21,001 nucleotides of DNA from Lachnospiraceae bacterium UBA7054 (lineage in GTDB: Bacteria; Bacillota; Clostridia; Lachnospirales; Lachnospiraceae), in NCBI GenBank assembly GCA_002492725.1, contig DLAF01000049.1, positions 1-21,001 on the forward strand, read 5' to 3'. Position numbers and translations under genes: made by a program. Below the pieces are notes generated by a model, which was not told the DNA's origin, did no database searches, and saw only the letters and a list, made by a program, of their open reading frames with translations. How positions within the stretch are numbered: the stretch's first letter is position 1; every line of letters starts with the position of its first letter. Below are positions 14,842-21,001 of this stretch, one piece after another.

Positions 14842-15060
14842 ATGAAAGTGCCAAAGGGCAAATACGCCTGGACGGCTACGGTCGGAGAAAAAGGGCAGAT
14901 TGTTATCCCGAAACAAGCACGCGAATTATTTGAGATTAAGCCGGGGGATACGCTGCTGCTTCTCGGAGATGAGGAGAGAGGCATTGCCATTCCTAATAAA
15001 GGGGCGTTTGCCGAATTGTTTGACGTGGCATTTCAGGAAAAGGAGGATGAGGACAAATGA
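14842..15060 (+). CDS. AbrB/MazE/SpoVT-family transcriptional regulator
   Basis: This 72-residue DNA-binding protein is one swapped-hairpin AbrB-type domain. ATVGEKGQIVIPKQARELF at residues 11-29 is the diagnostic strand-loop-helix, followed by IKPGDTLLLLGDEERG. The C terminus is short and acidic (FQEKEDEDK). Members bind DNA as dimers, often to AT-rich inverted sites. The candidate operator at 14798-14824 lies just upstream, suggesting self-regulation together with the downstream glycosyltransferase. The stop overlaps the next ATG (ATGA at 15057-15060), so the two are translationally coupled. A MazE-type antitoxin role is unlikely because the partner gene is a GT1 enzyme, not a toxin. Confidence 0.87.
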   Translation: MKVPKGKYAWTATVGEKGQIVIPKQARELFEIKPGDTLLLLGDEERGIAIPNKGAFAELFDVAFQEKEDEDK

Positions 15061-16229
15061 AGAAGATTGCATGTTTTTGCATTCCGGCGCACGGGCATAC
15101 CAATCCGATGCTCCCGGTTGCCGCTGAGCTGGTCAAACGCGGGAATGTAGTTCGATTCTATTCGTTTGATGAATTTGAAAATAAGATCAGTGCTGCCGGA
15201 GCGGAATATATATCCTGTGACGCTTTTCTTCCAACACTTACAAAGCAGGAAGAAGCCGGCTTAAAAAAGGTTTCGACCACGGAAATGACCATACAGGATA
15301 TTCGCATTACCAGCAGCATGAATGATTTTCTGGAGAAGGAGTTTCAGTCATTTCAGCCGGATGTGGTTTATACGGATTCCGTTTGTTTTTGGGGGAAGTT
15401 AAACGCATGGAAGCATCAAGTGCCGATGGTGGTGTCAACAAGCACTTTTGCTTTTAATCAAATGTCTTCCCGTTATATGAAAAGCAGTCTGAAAGAAATG
15501 GCGGACCTGCTCTTTGGCATGCCGAGAGTTTCCAAAGAATTAAAGAAGCTGGAACCCTACGGATTCCATGTAAAGAATGTCTTTTCCCTGATTCAGAACG
15601 ACAATGATACGGATACCATTGTGTATACTTCGCGGCGCTTTCAGCCGTGTGCGGAGAGCTTTTCAGAGCATTATGCCTTCGTTGGACCCTCGGTATTTTC
15701 AGAGTTGCAGCCCGAAAAAGAGAAGGAGCGTCCGCTCATTTATATCTCTTTGGGGACGGTCATCAATGATCGGCCTGATTTTTACACGAAATGTATGGAT
15801 GCGCTAAAAGACCTGAATGCCGATGTGGTGATCTCCGGCGGAAATGCAATCGACCGCGAAGCGCTGGGAGAATTGCCGGAGCAGATTAAGGTGTATCCCT
15901 ATGTTGACCAGCTTGCCGTCCTTGCCAAGGCGGACGTTTTTATCACGCACTGCGGCATGAACAGCGTTTCCGAAAGCCTGTATATGGCGACGCCGATGGT
16001 ACTTTATCCGCAGACGAATGAACAGTGCGCCGTGGCGAGGAGAGCGACCGAAATCGGCGCGGGAATGCTGCTTGCGGAGGATTCTTCAGAAGGCATCCGA
16101 GCAGCTGTACAGGAGATTCTAAATAATAAGGCATATGCGAATGCTGCTGCGGATTGCAGCGCAGATTTCCGCGCCTGTTCCGGCCCCGCAGGGGCAGCGG
16201 AGTTTATTGAAAATGCACCTCATTCTTAA
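15057..16229 (+). CDS. GT1-family glycosyltransferase (macrolide/UDP-glycosyltransferase, YjiC-like)
   Basis: This 390-residue cytoplasmic enzyme transfers a sugar from a nucleotide donor to a small lipophilic acceptor. The N-terminal Rossmann half begins with the classic IPAHGHTNPMLPVAAEL, whose H14 is the usual catalytic-base position. The C-terminal half has IYISLGTVI, then VYPYVDQLAVLAKADVFITHCGMNS around H298-C299-G300, and YPQTNEQ at residues 317-323 in the donor-binding region. The GT-B fold and length match the MGT family, which inactivates macrolides or decorates natural products. It is co-translated with an AbrB-type regulator. Its stop overlaps the stop of the convergent AraC gene by four bases with no room for a terminator. 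The acceptor is unknown; antibiotic detoxification is a reasonable guess. Confidence 0.88.
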   Translation: MKKIACFCIPAHGHTNPMLPVAAELVKRGNVVRFYSFDEFENKISAAGAEYISCDAFLPTLTKQEEAGLKKVSTTEMTIQDIRITSSMNDFLEKEFQSFQPDVVYTDSVCFWGKLNAWKHQVPMVVSTSTFAFNQMSSRYMKSSLKEMADLLFGMPRVSKELKKLEPYGFHVKNVFSLIQNDNDTDTIVYTSRRFQPCAESFSEHYAFVGPSVFSELQPEKEKERPLIYISLGTVINDRPDFYTKCMDALKDLNADVVISGGNAIDREALGELPEQIKVYPYVDQLAVLAKADVFITHCGMNSVSESLYMATPMVLYPQTNEQCAVARRATEIGAGMLLAEDSSEGIRAAVQEILNNKAYANAAADCSADFRACSGPAGAAEFIENAPHS

Positions 16230-17095
16230 GTGGGCATGTCTATTCTGTTCCCATGTTCTCTTTTGTATCGTCCGGGAGAAATCCCCGCATATTTTTTGAA
16301 GCTTCGCAGGAAATTTGCATAGTCGTTAAATCCCGAACGATAGCACGCCTCCGATACATTACATCCCTCATCGAGTAGTTTTTTTGCCAACCCGATTCTT
16401 TTGTCAAGAATATAGGTTCTTATGGTAAGTCCCGTATACTCTTTAAACAGCTTGCTGATATATCTGCCATGAAAATGGAAGTTGTCGGCAAGCTTTTCCA
16501 TTGTAATTGTTTCTGTAATATTTCGATTGATATGATCCATAATATCGCTGACAAGCTGCGGCATAACGTTGTCTTCTTTGGAAATGTCATCATCACGTTC
16601 AAACCAGCGGTTGACAAAGATCAGGTACTGCAGCATATAAGTATCACACAGAAGAGTACTTGCATAATCATTGCTTTGCTGTGCTGCGGCAAATCTTTCA
16701 AAAAGCTCGATTACGGTTTTTCTTTCATGATAGCCTAAATGTGTGCGTTTGATCGGGGCTGTACCGTCAAAAGCAAAACAGGCATTGATTTGCGCGCCTT
16801 TGTTGCATATTTCATCAATAAGCGCAGGCTGTATGTTCATAATAATGCGGTCATATTCGCAGTCTTCATCACAAAGTCCCGCATGAAATGTTTCCGGGCG
16901 GATAATAAATAAATCTCCGGGCTGGCATAGATATGCGGCGTTTTCTACACATACTTTTCTGCTGCCGCTCAGAAAAAGGTAGATTTCAAAAGCGTTGTGG
17001 CGGTGGTAGCAGGTATGCGGTAATGATTTTGCGGTGTTCGTTATGTTTCGAAAAAAGATGTATGGTTGTGATATGGGATCGTAGAGATTTTTCAT
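16226..17095 (-). CDS. AraC-family transcriptional regulator with cupin sensor domain
   Basis: This is a 289-residue protein. Residues 25-75 form an AraC-type cupin (HRHNAFEIYLFLSG, then QPGDLFIIRPETFHAG), the usual sugar-binding pocket. The C terminus has two helix-turn-helix units. HTH1 is ITMEKLADNFHFHGRYISKL at about 197-216; HTH2 is NVSEACYRSGFNDYANFLRS at 246-265, with the conserved GISPGRYK at 271-278. It is divergent from the GH115 gene, and AACGCAATA boxes lie between the two starts, so it most likely activates GH115 in response to a glucuronoxylan-derived ligand and may control itself. An AAGGA motif lies about ten bases before the ATG, a little far. Its 3' end overlaps that of the glycosyltransferase gene. 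Confidence 0.9.
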   Translation of the reverse strand: MKNLYDPISQPYIFFRNITNTAKSLPHTCYHRHNAFEIYLFLSGSRKVCVENAAYLCQPGDLFIIRPETFHAGLCDEDCEYDRIIMNIQPALIDEICNKGAQINACFAFDGTAPIKRTHLGYHERKTVIELFERFAAAQQSNDYASTLLCDTYMLQYLIFVNRWFERDDDISKEDNVMPQLVSDIMDHINRNITETITMEKLADNFHFHGRYISKLFKEYTGLTIRTYILDKRIGLAKKLLDEGCNVSEACYRSGFNDYANFLRSFKKYAGISPGRYKREHGNRIDMPT

Positions 17096-17118
17096 GTTTC
17101 AGGCATCCTTTCGTAAAA

Positions 17119-17127
17119 AACGCAATA
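17119..17127 (+). promoter_or_regulatory. AACGCAATA box near the AraC gene start
   Basis: This is a third copy of the box found twice upstream of GH115. It lies 24 bp before the AraC start codon and downstream of the predicted AraC transcription start, a position that would fit autorepression. Confidence 0.5.
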
Positions 17128-17148
17128 AGGCAGTATGATTATGCTTAG

Positions 17149-17177
17149 ATTATATAGAAAATTAAGAATTGGGACAA
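17149..17177 (-). promoter_or_regulatory. Promoter of the AraC-family regulator
   Basis: On the minus strand, TTGTCC (17172-17177), a 17-bp spacer and a perfect TATAAT (17149-17154). The predicted start lies near 17142, 47 bp before the ATG. Confidence 0.6.
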
Positions 17178-17190
17178 TAAAAATAACATT

Positions 17191-17246
17191 AACGCAATAA
17201 ATATATTGAAAAACGCAATATATTTTAATTTTGTTGCGTTTATAAT
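17191..17246 (+). promoter_or_regulatory. Activator-dependent promoter of GH115 with paired AraC-type boxes
   Basis: AACGCAATA occurs at 17191-17199 and 17212-17220 as direct repeats spaced exactly 21 bp, two helical turns, the classic AraC-family arrangement. An inverted TTGCGTT is at 17234-17240. A perfect TATAAT follows at 17241-17246 but has no recognisable -35. The second box abuts the expected -35 position (about 17218-17223), as in class II activation. Confidence 0.68.
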
Positions 17247-17277
17247 TGACGTAATAGATAGGAAAGGCAGGATAAAA

Positions 17278-20130
17278 ATGAAAATTACCGTGAATGCGTC
17301 CATAAAACTATTTTGCGCTGCAAGTGAGCTGAAAGGTACTGTCAGAGCGGCTGTTTCCGTTGATGAAGACCTGCGCGCCGTGTTTGGGAACAGCGGCGGC
17401 GTTTGGACGATTCATTTCTTGAGCGAAATACAGGCCGACTGTATCCTGTTTGGAACGATACAGACGAGCGAAATTCTTTCCGCGCTTGAAAAGAGCGGCC
17501 TTTTATCTCTTGATGAGATTCGGGGAAAGCGTGAGGTTTATAAAATGTGCGTCGTTTCTCTGCCGACTGAAAACATGGCATCAGCTCTTGTCATTGCCGG
17601 AAGCGACAAGCGTGGCACTATTTATGGGCTTTACAAATTCAGTGAAATGTGCGGTATTTCTCCGCTCAGGAAATGGAGCGGATGCGAGCCGAAAAAGCAA
17701 AGCAGTATCGTGCTCGATCTTCCTGCGGTAATGACGTCGCGGGAACCGTCAGTCAGATACCGCGGCATTTTTATTAACGATGAATGGCCGGCATTCGGCA
17801 ACTGGGCAACTCTTCATTTTGGGGATGTAAATGCGAAATGCTATGAGGGGATTTTTGAATTGATTCTCAGACTGAAAGGAAATTATTTTTGGCCTGCAAT
17901 GTGGGCAAGCTGTTTTAACCTTGACGGACCGGGACTTGCGAGTGCACAGCTTGCCGATGAGATGGGGATTGTGATGAGTACTTCGCATCATGAGCCCTGT
18001 ATGCGTGCAGGTGCGGAATATGGGAAAATGCGGGGAAAGGATTCGCCCTATGGGGATGCCTGGGATTTTATCTCCAATCGGAAAGGCATTACAAAATTCT
18101 GGGAGGACGGGCTGAAAAGAAACGCCTGCTTTGAGAATGTCATTACCCTTGGCATGAGAGGGGAAAACGATACGGCTATCATGCAGAATGCGACGCTTCA
18201 AGATAACATTGCACTTTTGCGGGATGTTCTGCACACGCAGAATGAGCTGATCAAAAATACGGTGAATCCTGACTTATCAAAAGTGCCCAGACAGATCGTT
18301 TTGCACAATGAAGTTGAGAAATTTTATTACGGTGATGATGAACATGAGGGGTTTTATAACGATCCTGAGCTTGATGGCGTTTGCGTTGTTTTAGGGGACG
18401 CAAACTGCGGTTATGCAAGGTCGCTGCCGACTGCGAAAATGCTTCAACACAACGGCGGCTACGGCATGTATTATCACATTGACATGCACGGCGGGCCTTA
18501 CGCCTATGAATGGGTGGGAAATTCCCTTCTTTCCAGAATGTGGGAGCAGATGTCAATGGCGTATGACTTCGGCGTAAGGGAAATCTGGGTCGTGAATGTC
18601 GGCGACATTGCTACGCAGGAGCTGGCTATATCTTATTTTCTTGATTTAGCCTATGATTTTGACAAGTACGGCACGTTACATCCGAATCAGACTGAAGCTT
18701 ATCTTGAAGCATGGATGCGCACGCAGTTTGGCGGGTTCATGGACGAACAGGATATCGACGATGCCGCTAATGTAATCAGATTATACAGCAGGATGTGTGA
18801 GCGCAGGAAGCAGGAAGTCATGAATGACAAGGTGTATCATCCCGTCCATTTTGGAGAGACGGACGAGCTGATAACGGACTGCAATACGATCATTGGTATC
18901 TGTGACAGGATCAGGAGTAAATACAAAGAAGAACAGCTTGCCGGATTCTGGGAGCTGGTGTATTACCCCTGTGTGGGTACGGCAAATCTAATGAGAACGT
19001 GGTGCTTTGCCACAAAAAACAGACTTTATGCGGAGCAAAACCGCAACGAAGCAAATCTGCTGGCGAATCAGGTGAAAGAGGGAATCGCGTTTGACCGCGC
19101 TCTGACGGAGGCGTTTCATGCAGTGGCAGGAAGAAAGTTTGACGGCTTCGGTCTTTCCGAGCATTTTGGGTTCACGCATTGGAGCGAGGAGGACTGCAAG
19201 TATCCGCTGAGAATTTACACGGAGCCTGCCAATAAACCAAGAATGATCGTCTGTAAATCCGACGAGACAACGTACTGCATCGGCAGGGAATGGCGTGGTC
19301 ACAGTCTTACTTTTAACGATTTTATGCGACCCGATATCGATTTTATCATGTTTGACGTTGCATGCGGGAGCAGAGAGGAGATAACCTATCAAATAACGTG
19401 TGACAAGCCGTGGTTGAGCTTTTCCAAGATTGAGGGAAAAACAGCGCTCACGGACAGAATCAGCGTTTCCATTGACAGGAGTATGTTTGTCGGGAAAGAC
19501 AGTGCTTGTGTCGTTGTTTCAGGAAGCGAGGCGCGGATCGAGATTACCGTCAATGCCGAAAATAAAAACTTCGAGGGTTATGAGAGGATGACCTTTATCG
19601 AATATGACGGCTATATTGCCATGGAAGCAGAGCATTATCATGCAAAGCATGGCGCGGATCAGGCGGCGTTTCAGCTTCTCAAGCCATACGGCAGGACAGG
19701 CAGCGCCATGAAAGTATATCCTTCCACTGCGGATTTCAAGGGAAAGGCGGACAAACCGTATCTGGAATATCTTTTCGAGGCAAAAAGCGAAGGGGTTTAT
19801 GAGCTTGAGATCAGTTTTGCACCCTCGACTCCGACCACGGCAAAACCGTCAATGTTTTCGGCCATCAGTGTAAATGACGGTGAGGAAGTCCTTTTTGAGA
19901 CCGTTTGGGATCTGAACGCTTTTTATCCGACATGCGAACAATGTACGGAGGAGGCGCGAAATAATGTCAAGCAATACCGATGCGGGGTTTTTTGTAAGCA
20001 GGGCGTTAATATACTGCGCTATTATCATGTAAGCCCGAATCTGATTCCGGAAAGATTCGTTTTGCATAAGCAGGGGGAGGCTGTGCCGGAATCGTATCTG
20101 GGACCTAAAGAGAGCTTCTATATTCAGTGA
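17278..20130 (+). CDS. Glycoside hydrolase family 115, xylan alpha-1,2-glucuronidase
   Basis: This 950-residue protein without signal peptide removes (4-O-methyl-)glucuronic acid side groups from xylan or xylo-oligosaccharides, here probably after uptake. Family-typical stretches appear in order. They are RGIFINDEWPAFGNW (162-176), LKGNYFWPAMWASCFN, ADEMGIVMSTSHHEP (H237, H238, E239), GMRGENDTAI (R294, E296, D298), DANCGYARSLP, HIDMHGGPYAYEW (D402, H404) and REIWVVNVGDI. A C-terminal beta-rich, carbohydrate-binding-like domain starts near residue 780 (YIAMEAEHYHAKHGAD). The frame is open from 17206, but ATG at 17278 has GGAAAGGCAGGA upstream and lies after the TATAAT at 17241, so the earlier start would precede the transcript. 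It is controlled by the divergent AraC gene. Its last codons overlap an antisense pseudogene. Confidence 0.93.
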   Translation: MKITVNASIKLFCAASELKGTVRAAVSVDEDLRAVFGNSGGVWTIHFLSEIQADCILFGTIQTSEILSALEKSGLLSLDEIRGKREVYKMCVVSLPTENMASALVIAGSDKRGTIYGLYKFSEMCGISPLRKWSGCEPKKQSSIVLDLPAVMTSREPSVRYRGIFINDEWPAFGNWATLHFGDVNAKCYEGIFELILRLKGNYFWPAMWASCFNLDGPGLASAQLADEMGIVMSTSHHEPCMRAGAEYGKMRGKDSPYGDAWDFISNRKGITKFWEDGLKRNACFENVITLGMRGENDTAIMQNATLQDNIALLRDVLHTQNELIKNTVNPDLSKVPRQIVLHNEVEKFYYGDDEHEGFYNDPELDGVCVVLGDANCGYARSLPTAKMLQHNGGYGMYYHIDMHGGPYAYEWVGNSLLSRMWEQMSMAYDFGVREIWVVNVGDIATQELAISYFLDLAYDFDKYGTLHPNQTEAYLEAWMRTQFGGFMDEQDIDDAANVIRLYSRMCERRKQEVMNDKVYHPVHFGETDELITDCNTIIGICDRIRSKYKEEQLAGFWELVYYPCVGTANLMRTWCFATKNRLYAEQNRNEANLLANQVKEGIAFDRALTEAFHAVAGRKFDGFGLSEHFGFTHWSEEDCKYPLRIYTEPANKPRMIVCKSDETTYCIGREWRGHSLTFNDFMRPDIDFIMFDVACGSREEITYQITCDKPWLSFSKIEGKTALTDRISVSIDRSMFVGKDSACVVVSGSEARIEITVNAENKNFEGYERMTFIEYDGYIAMEAEHYHAKHGADQAAFQLLKPYGRTGSAMKVYPSTADFKGKADKPYLEYLFEAKSEGVYELEISFAPSTPTTAKPSMFSAISVNDGEEVLFETVWDLNAFYPTCEQCTEEARNNVKQYRCGVFCKQGVNILRYYHVSPNLIPERFVLHKQGEAVPESYLGPKESFYIQ

Positions 20131-20495
20131 CCAGTAGAATACAAAAAATGATTTCTGTTATCAGCATAAAAATCGCGACGGCAGCAGGCGAAAAACAGAT
20201 GCCAATCTACAATACGGTGATCGGTATGACAAGAGAAAAGAAATAGTAACTTTTGGACTGATATAACCATCCATAGGGCAGAAGATGGGCGCCGAAGATC
20301 ATGGCATAAACCATTAACATTTTTTCCGGTACAGCGGCATAGATCCACAGCGCGATCAGCAGATAGAGCATTTGATTCAGAGAGACCAGCGGCGTGGAGC
20401 AGCAAAAAGTGAGCAGATTTTTTGTCATGATCGGTAAAGCGATTGTCTGTTCGCAATTCCTGTAACGCTGACAGTAATTCCTTTTTATTAGGCAT
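20105..20495 (-). pseudogene. Decayed small membrane-protein gene (DUF7010-like)
   Basis: A good ribosome site and ATG at 20495 start MPNKKELLSALQELRTDNRF. The sensible reading then moves to another frame near 20428, giving LLTFCCSTPLVSLNQMLYLL and PEKMLMVYAMIFGAHLLPYG. That frame meets an in-frame TAG at 20207-20209 and continues as AVAIFMLITEIIFCILLVTE to a final stop at 20105-20107. The pieces together resemble a multi-helix membrane protein that I recall as DUF7010. About 130 codons remain against an expected 180-200, so a frameshift, a nonsense codon and probably internal deletions are present. The start overlaps the stop of the upstream gene by 8 bp, as in an operon, and the 3' end overlaps the GH115 gene by 26 bp. 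The family name is tentative; the disruption is visible. Confidence 0.62.
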
Positions 20496-20868
20496 TGCTC
20501 TTTCTCCTCTCCTGTTGATATGTTTCCAAAGCCTGCGTATAACGTTCGCCCTGCCGTTTACTATATTGCTGATAGATTACAATACAGATAACATACAGGA
20601 CAAAAATAATGCCGATAAAGATACTCCATTGCATGAAATTCCCTATTTTTTGAAAAAGTCCGATTTGATAAATTTCCGTCCCTTCATATAGGGTGATCAG
20701 CGCCATAAAGCAGGATTCATTGTCCTTTTTGGCATGCAGTTTATCATCGAACAGCTCAATGTGAGTTTTTAAGCGCAGTACTTTATTATCTGCTTTTTTG
20801 CATTGAATATGCATTTTCAGCGTGTCTTCCATTTGTTCTATTATTTGAATTTCCTTGTTAATTCCCAT
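20488..20868 (-). CDS. Hypothetical protein with one transmembrane segment
   Basis: This is a 126-residue protein. ATG at 20868 is chosen because GGAGGG lies eight bases upstream; the frame is also open to a TTG at 20904, but that would overlap the promoter. Residues 1-78 are polar and charged, with helix-prone stretches (EIQIIEQMEDTLKMHI, VLRLKTHIELFDDKL). One hydrophobic helix spans about 79-98 (WSIFIGIIFVLYVICIVIYQ), and a basic, Gln- and Arg-rich tail follows (QQYSKRQGERYTQ, QQERRKS). It looks like an inner-membrane protein with two soluble helical parts. I recognise no family. It precedes and overlaps the decayed membrane gene, so both were once an operon. Confidence 0.68.
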   Translation of the reverse strand: MGINKEIQIIEQMEDTLKMHIQCKKADNKVLRLKTHIELFDDKLHAKKDNESCFMALITLYEGTEIYQIGLFQKIGNFMQWSIFIGIIFVLYVICIVIYQQYSKRQGERYTQALETYQQERRKSNA

Positions 20869-20889
20869 CAAACAATCCCTCCAATCATT

Positions 20890-20917
20890 ATTATAGACAG
20901 CCAATTTTTTTTCTCAA
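20890..20917 (-). promoter_or_regulatory. Promoter of the one-TM hypothetical gene
   Basis: On the minus strand, TTGAGA (20912-20917), a 16-bp A-rich spacer and a perfect TATAAT (20890-20895), about 20 bp before the start codon. The -35 overlaps the stop of the open frame that enters from the right edge. Confidence 0.62.
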
Positions 20918-21000
20918 CTGATTTCAGGTAAGAGGTACAAAAAGGAAAGGTGAGATGCCAAAATGGATAAGTTGGTTTGTATAATGTACCCATAGATGTG
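20914..21000 (-). other. Open frame entering from right edge: possible truncated ABC-2 permease 3' end
   Basis: Read on the minus strand from 21000, the frame gives HIYGYII, identical to the seven residues that open the left-edge permease. An unrelated tail of 21 residues, QTNLSILASHLSFLYLLPEI plus a final Ser, follows to a TGA at 20914-20916. This suggests a second permease copy to the right whose 3' part has been replaced, but whether this frame is coding upstream cannot be seen. Confidence 0.35.
20980..21000 (-). repeat. 21-bp terminal inverted repeat, right arm
   Basis: Exact reverse complement of 1-21. Inward of 20980 the sequence diverges at once from the left copy. The two arms face each other across nearly 21 kb. 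Confidence 0.9.
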
Positions 21001-21001
21001 G

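Noticed and set aside
14842..16229. AbrB-like gene as the antitoxin of a toxin-antitoxin pair
   Set aside because: The overlapping partner is a full-length GT1 glycosyltransferase with intact motifs, not a toxin.
17206..17277. Earlier in-frame ATG for the GH115 protein
   Set aside because: It lies upstream of the -10 box and inside the regulatory boxes, so it would not be on the transcript.
1..21001. CRISPR array, insertion sequence or prophage genes
   Set aside because: No regularly spaced repeats, transposase, integrase or phage structural genes were found on either strand.

Overview
The window looks like chromosomal DNA from a Clostridia-class Bacillota, probably a Lachnospiraceae-type plant-fibre or gut anaerobe. 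The basis is strong AGGAGG ribosome sites, sigma-A-type promoters (TTGACA, 17-bp spacer, TATAAT-like), an AGCS amino-acid symporter, a YerB-type lipoprotein, XRE-regulated ABC exporters and a GH115 alpha-glucuronidase. This is inferred from gene content and style; no 16S or ribosomal marker is present.

Layout. (1) 1-1977: end of an ABC-2 exporter operon (partial permease, second permease, CPBP intramembrane protease). (2) 1936-2755: a promoter inside the end of the CPBP gene drives a yybP-ykoY manganese riboswitch with terminator hairpins and the Mn2+ exporter mntP. (3) 2766-8037: an Fe-S aldo/keto-reductase-like protein and a GH36 alpha-galactosidase in one operon, then a separately promoted sodium:alanine-type symporter and its terminator. 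(4) 8055-8393: tRNA-Glu(UUC) and tRNA-Cys(GCA) with promoter, two leader hairpins and a terminator. (5) 8439-9366: a single minus-strand gene of uncertain, VapA-like appearance with its own promoter and terminator, bracketed by perfect 26-bp direct repeats. (6) 9570-13493: MacB/LolD-type ABC ATPase, FtsX-type permease and an XRE regulator with a C-terminal sensor-like domain. (7) 13520-16229: yerB-like lipoprotein gene, divergent from an AbrB-family regulator plus GT1 glycosyltransferase pair whose promoter carries a perfect 9-bp inverted repeat. (8) 16226-20130: an AraC regulator divergent from a GH115 gene, with repeated AACGCAATA boxes in between. (9) 20105-21001, minus strand: a decayed membrane-protein gene, a small one-TM protein of unknown function, and an open frame entering from the right edge.

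How the parts work together. Several units are single-purpose: Mn2+ sensing and export (riboswitch + mntP), glucuronoxylan oligosaccharide debranching (AraC + GH115, both cytoplasmic), alpha-galactoside hydrolysis, and a self-regulated ABC exporter.

The most unusual structural signal is a perfect 21-bp inverted repeat at the two ends of the window (1-21 and 20980-21000). The left copy lies in frame within an ABC-2 permease gene. The right copy can be read in the same frame on the minus strand as the same seven residues, followed by a short unrelated tail. This fits either an inversion junction between two permease copies or an assembly-graph artefact; the window alone cannot decide. The second structural signal is the 26-bp direct repeat around the lone gene downstream of the tRNAs.
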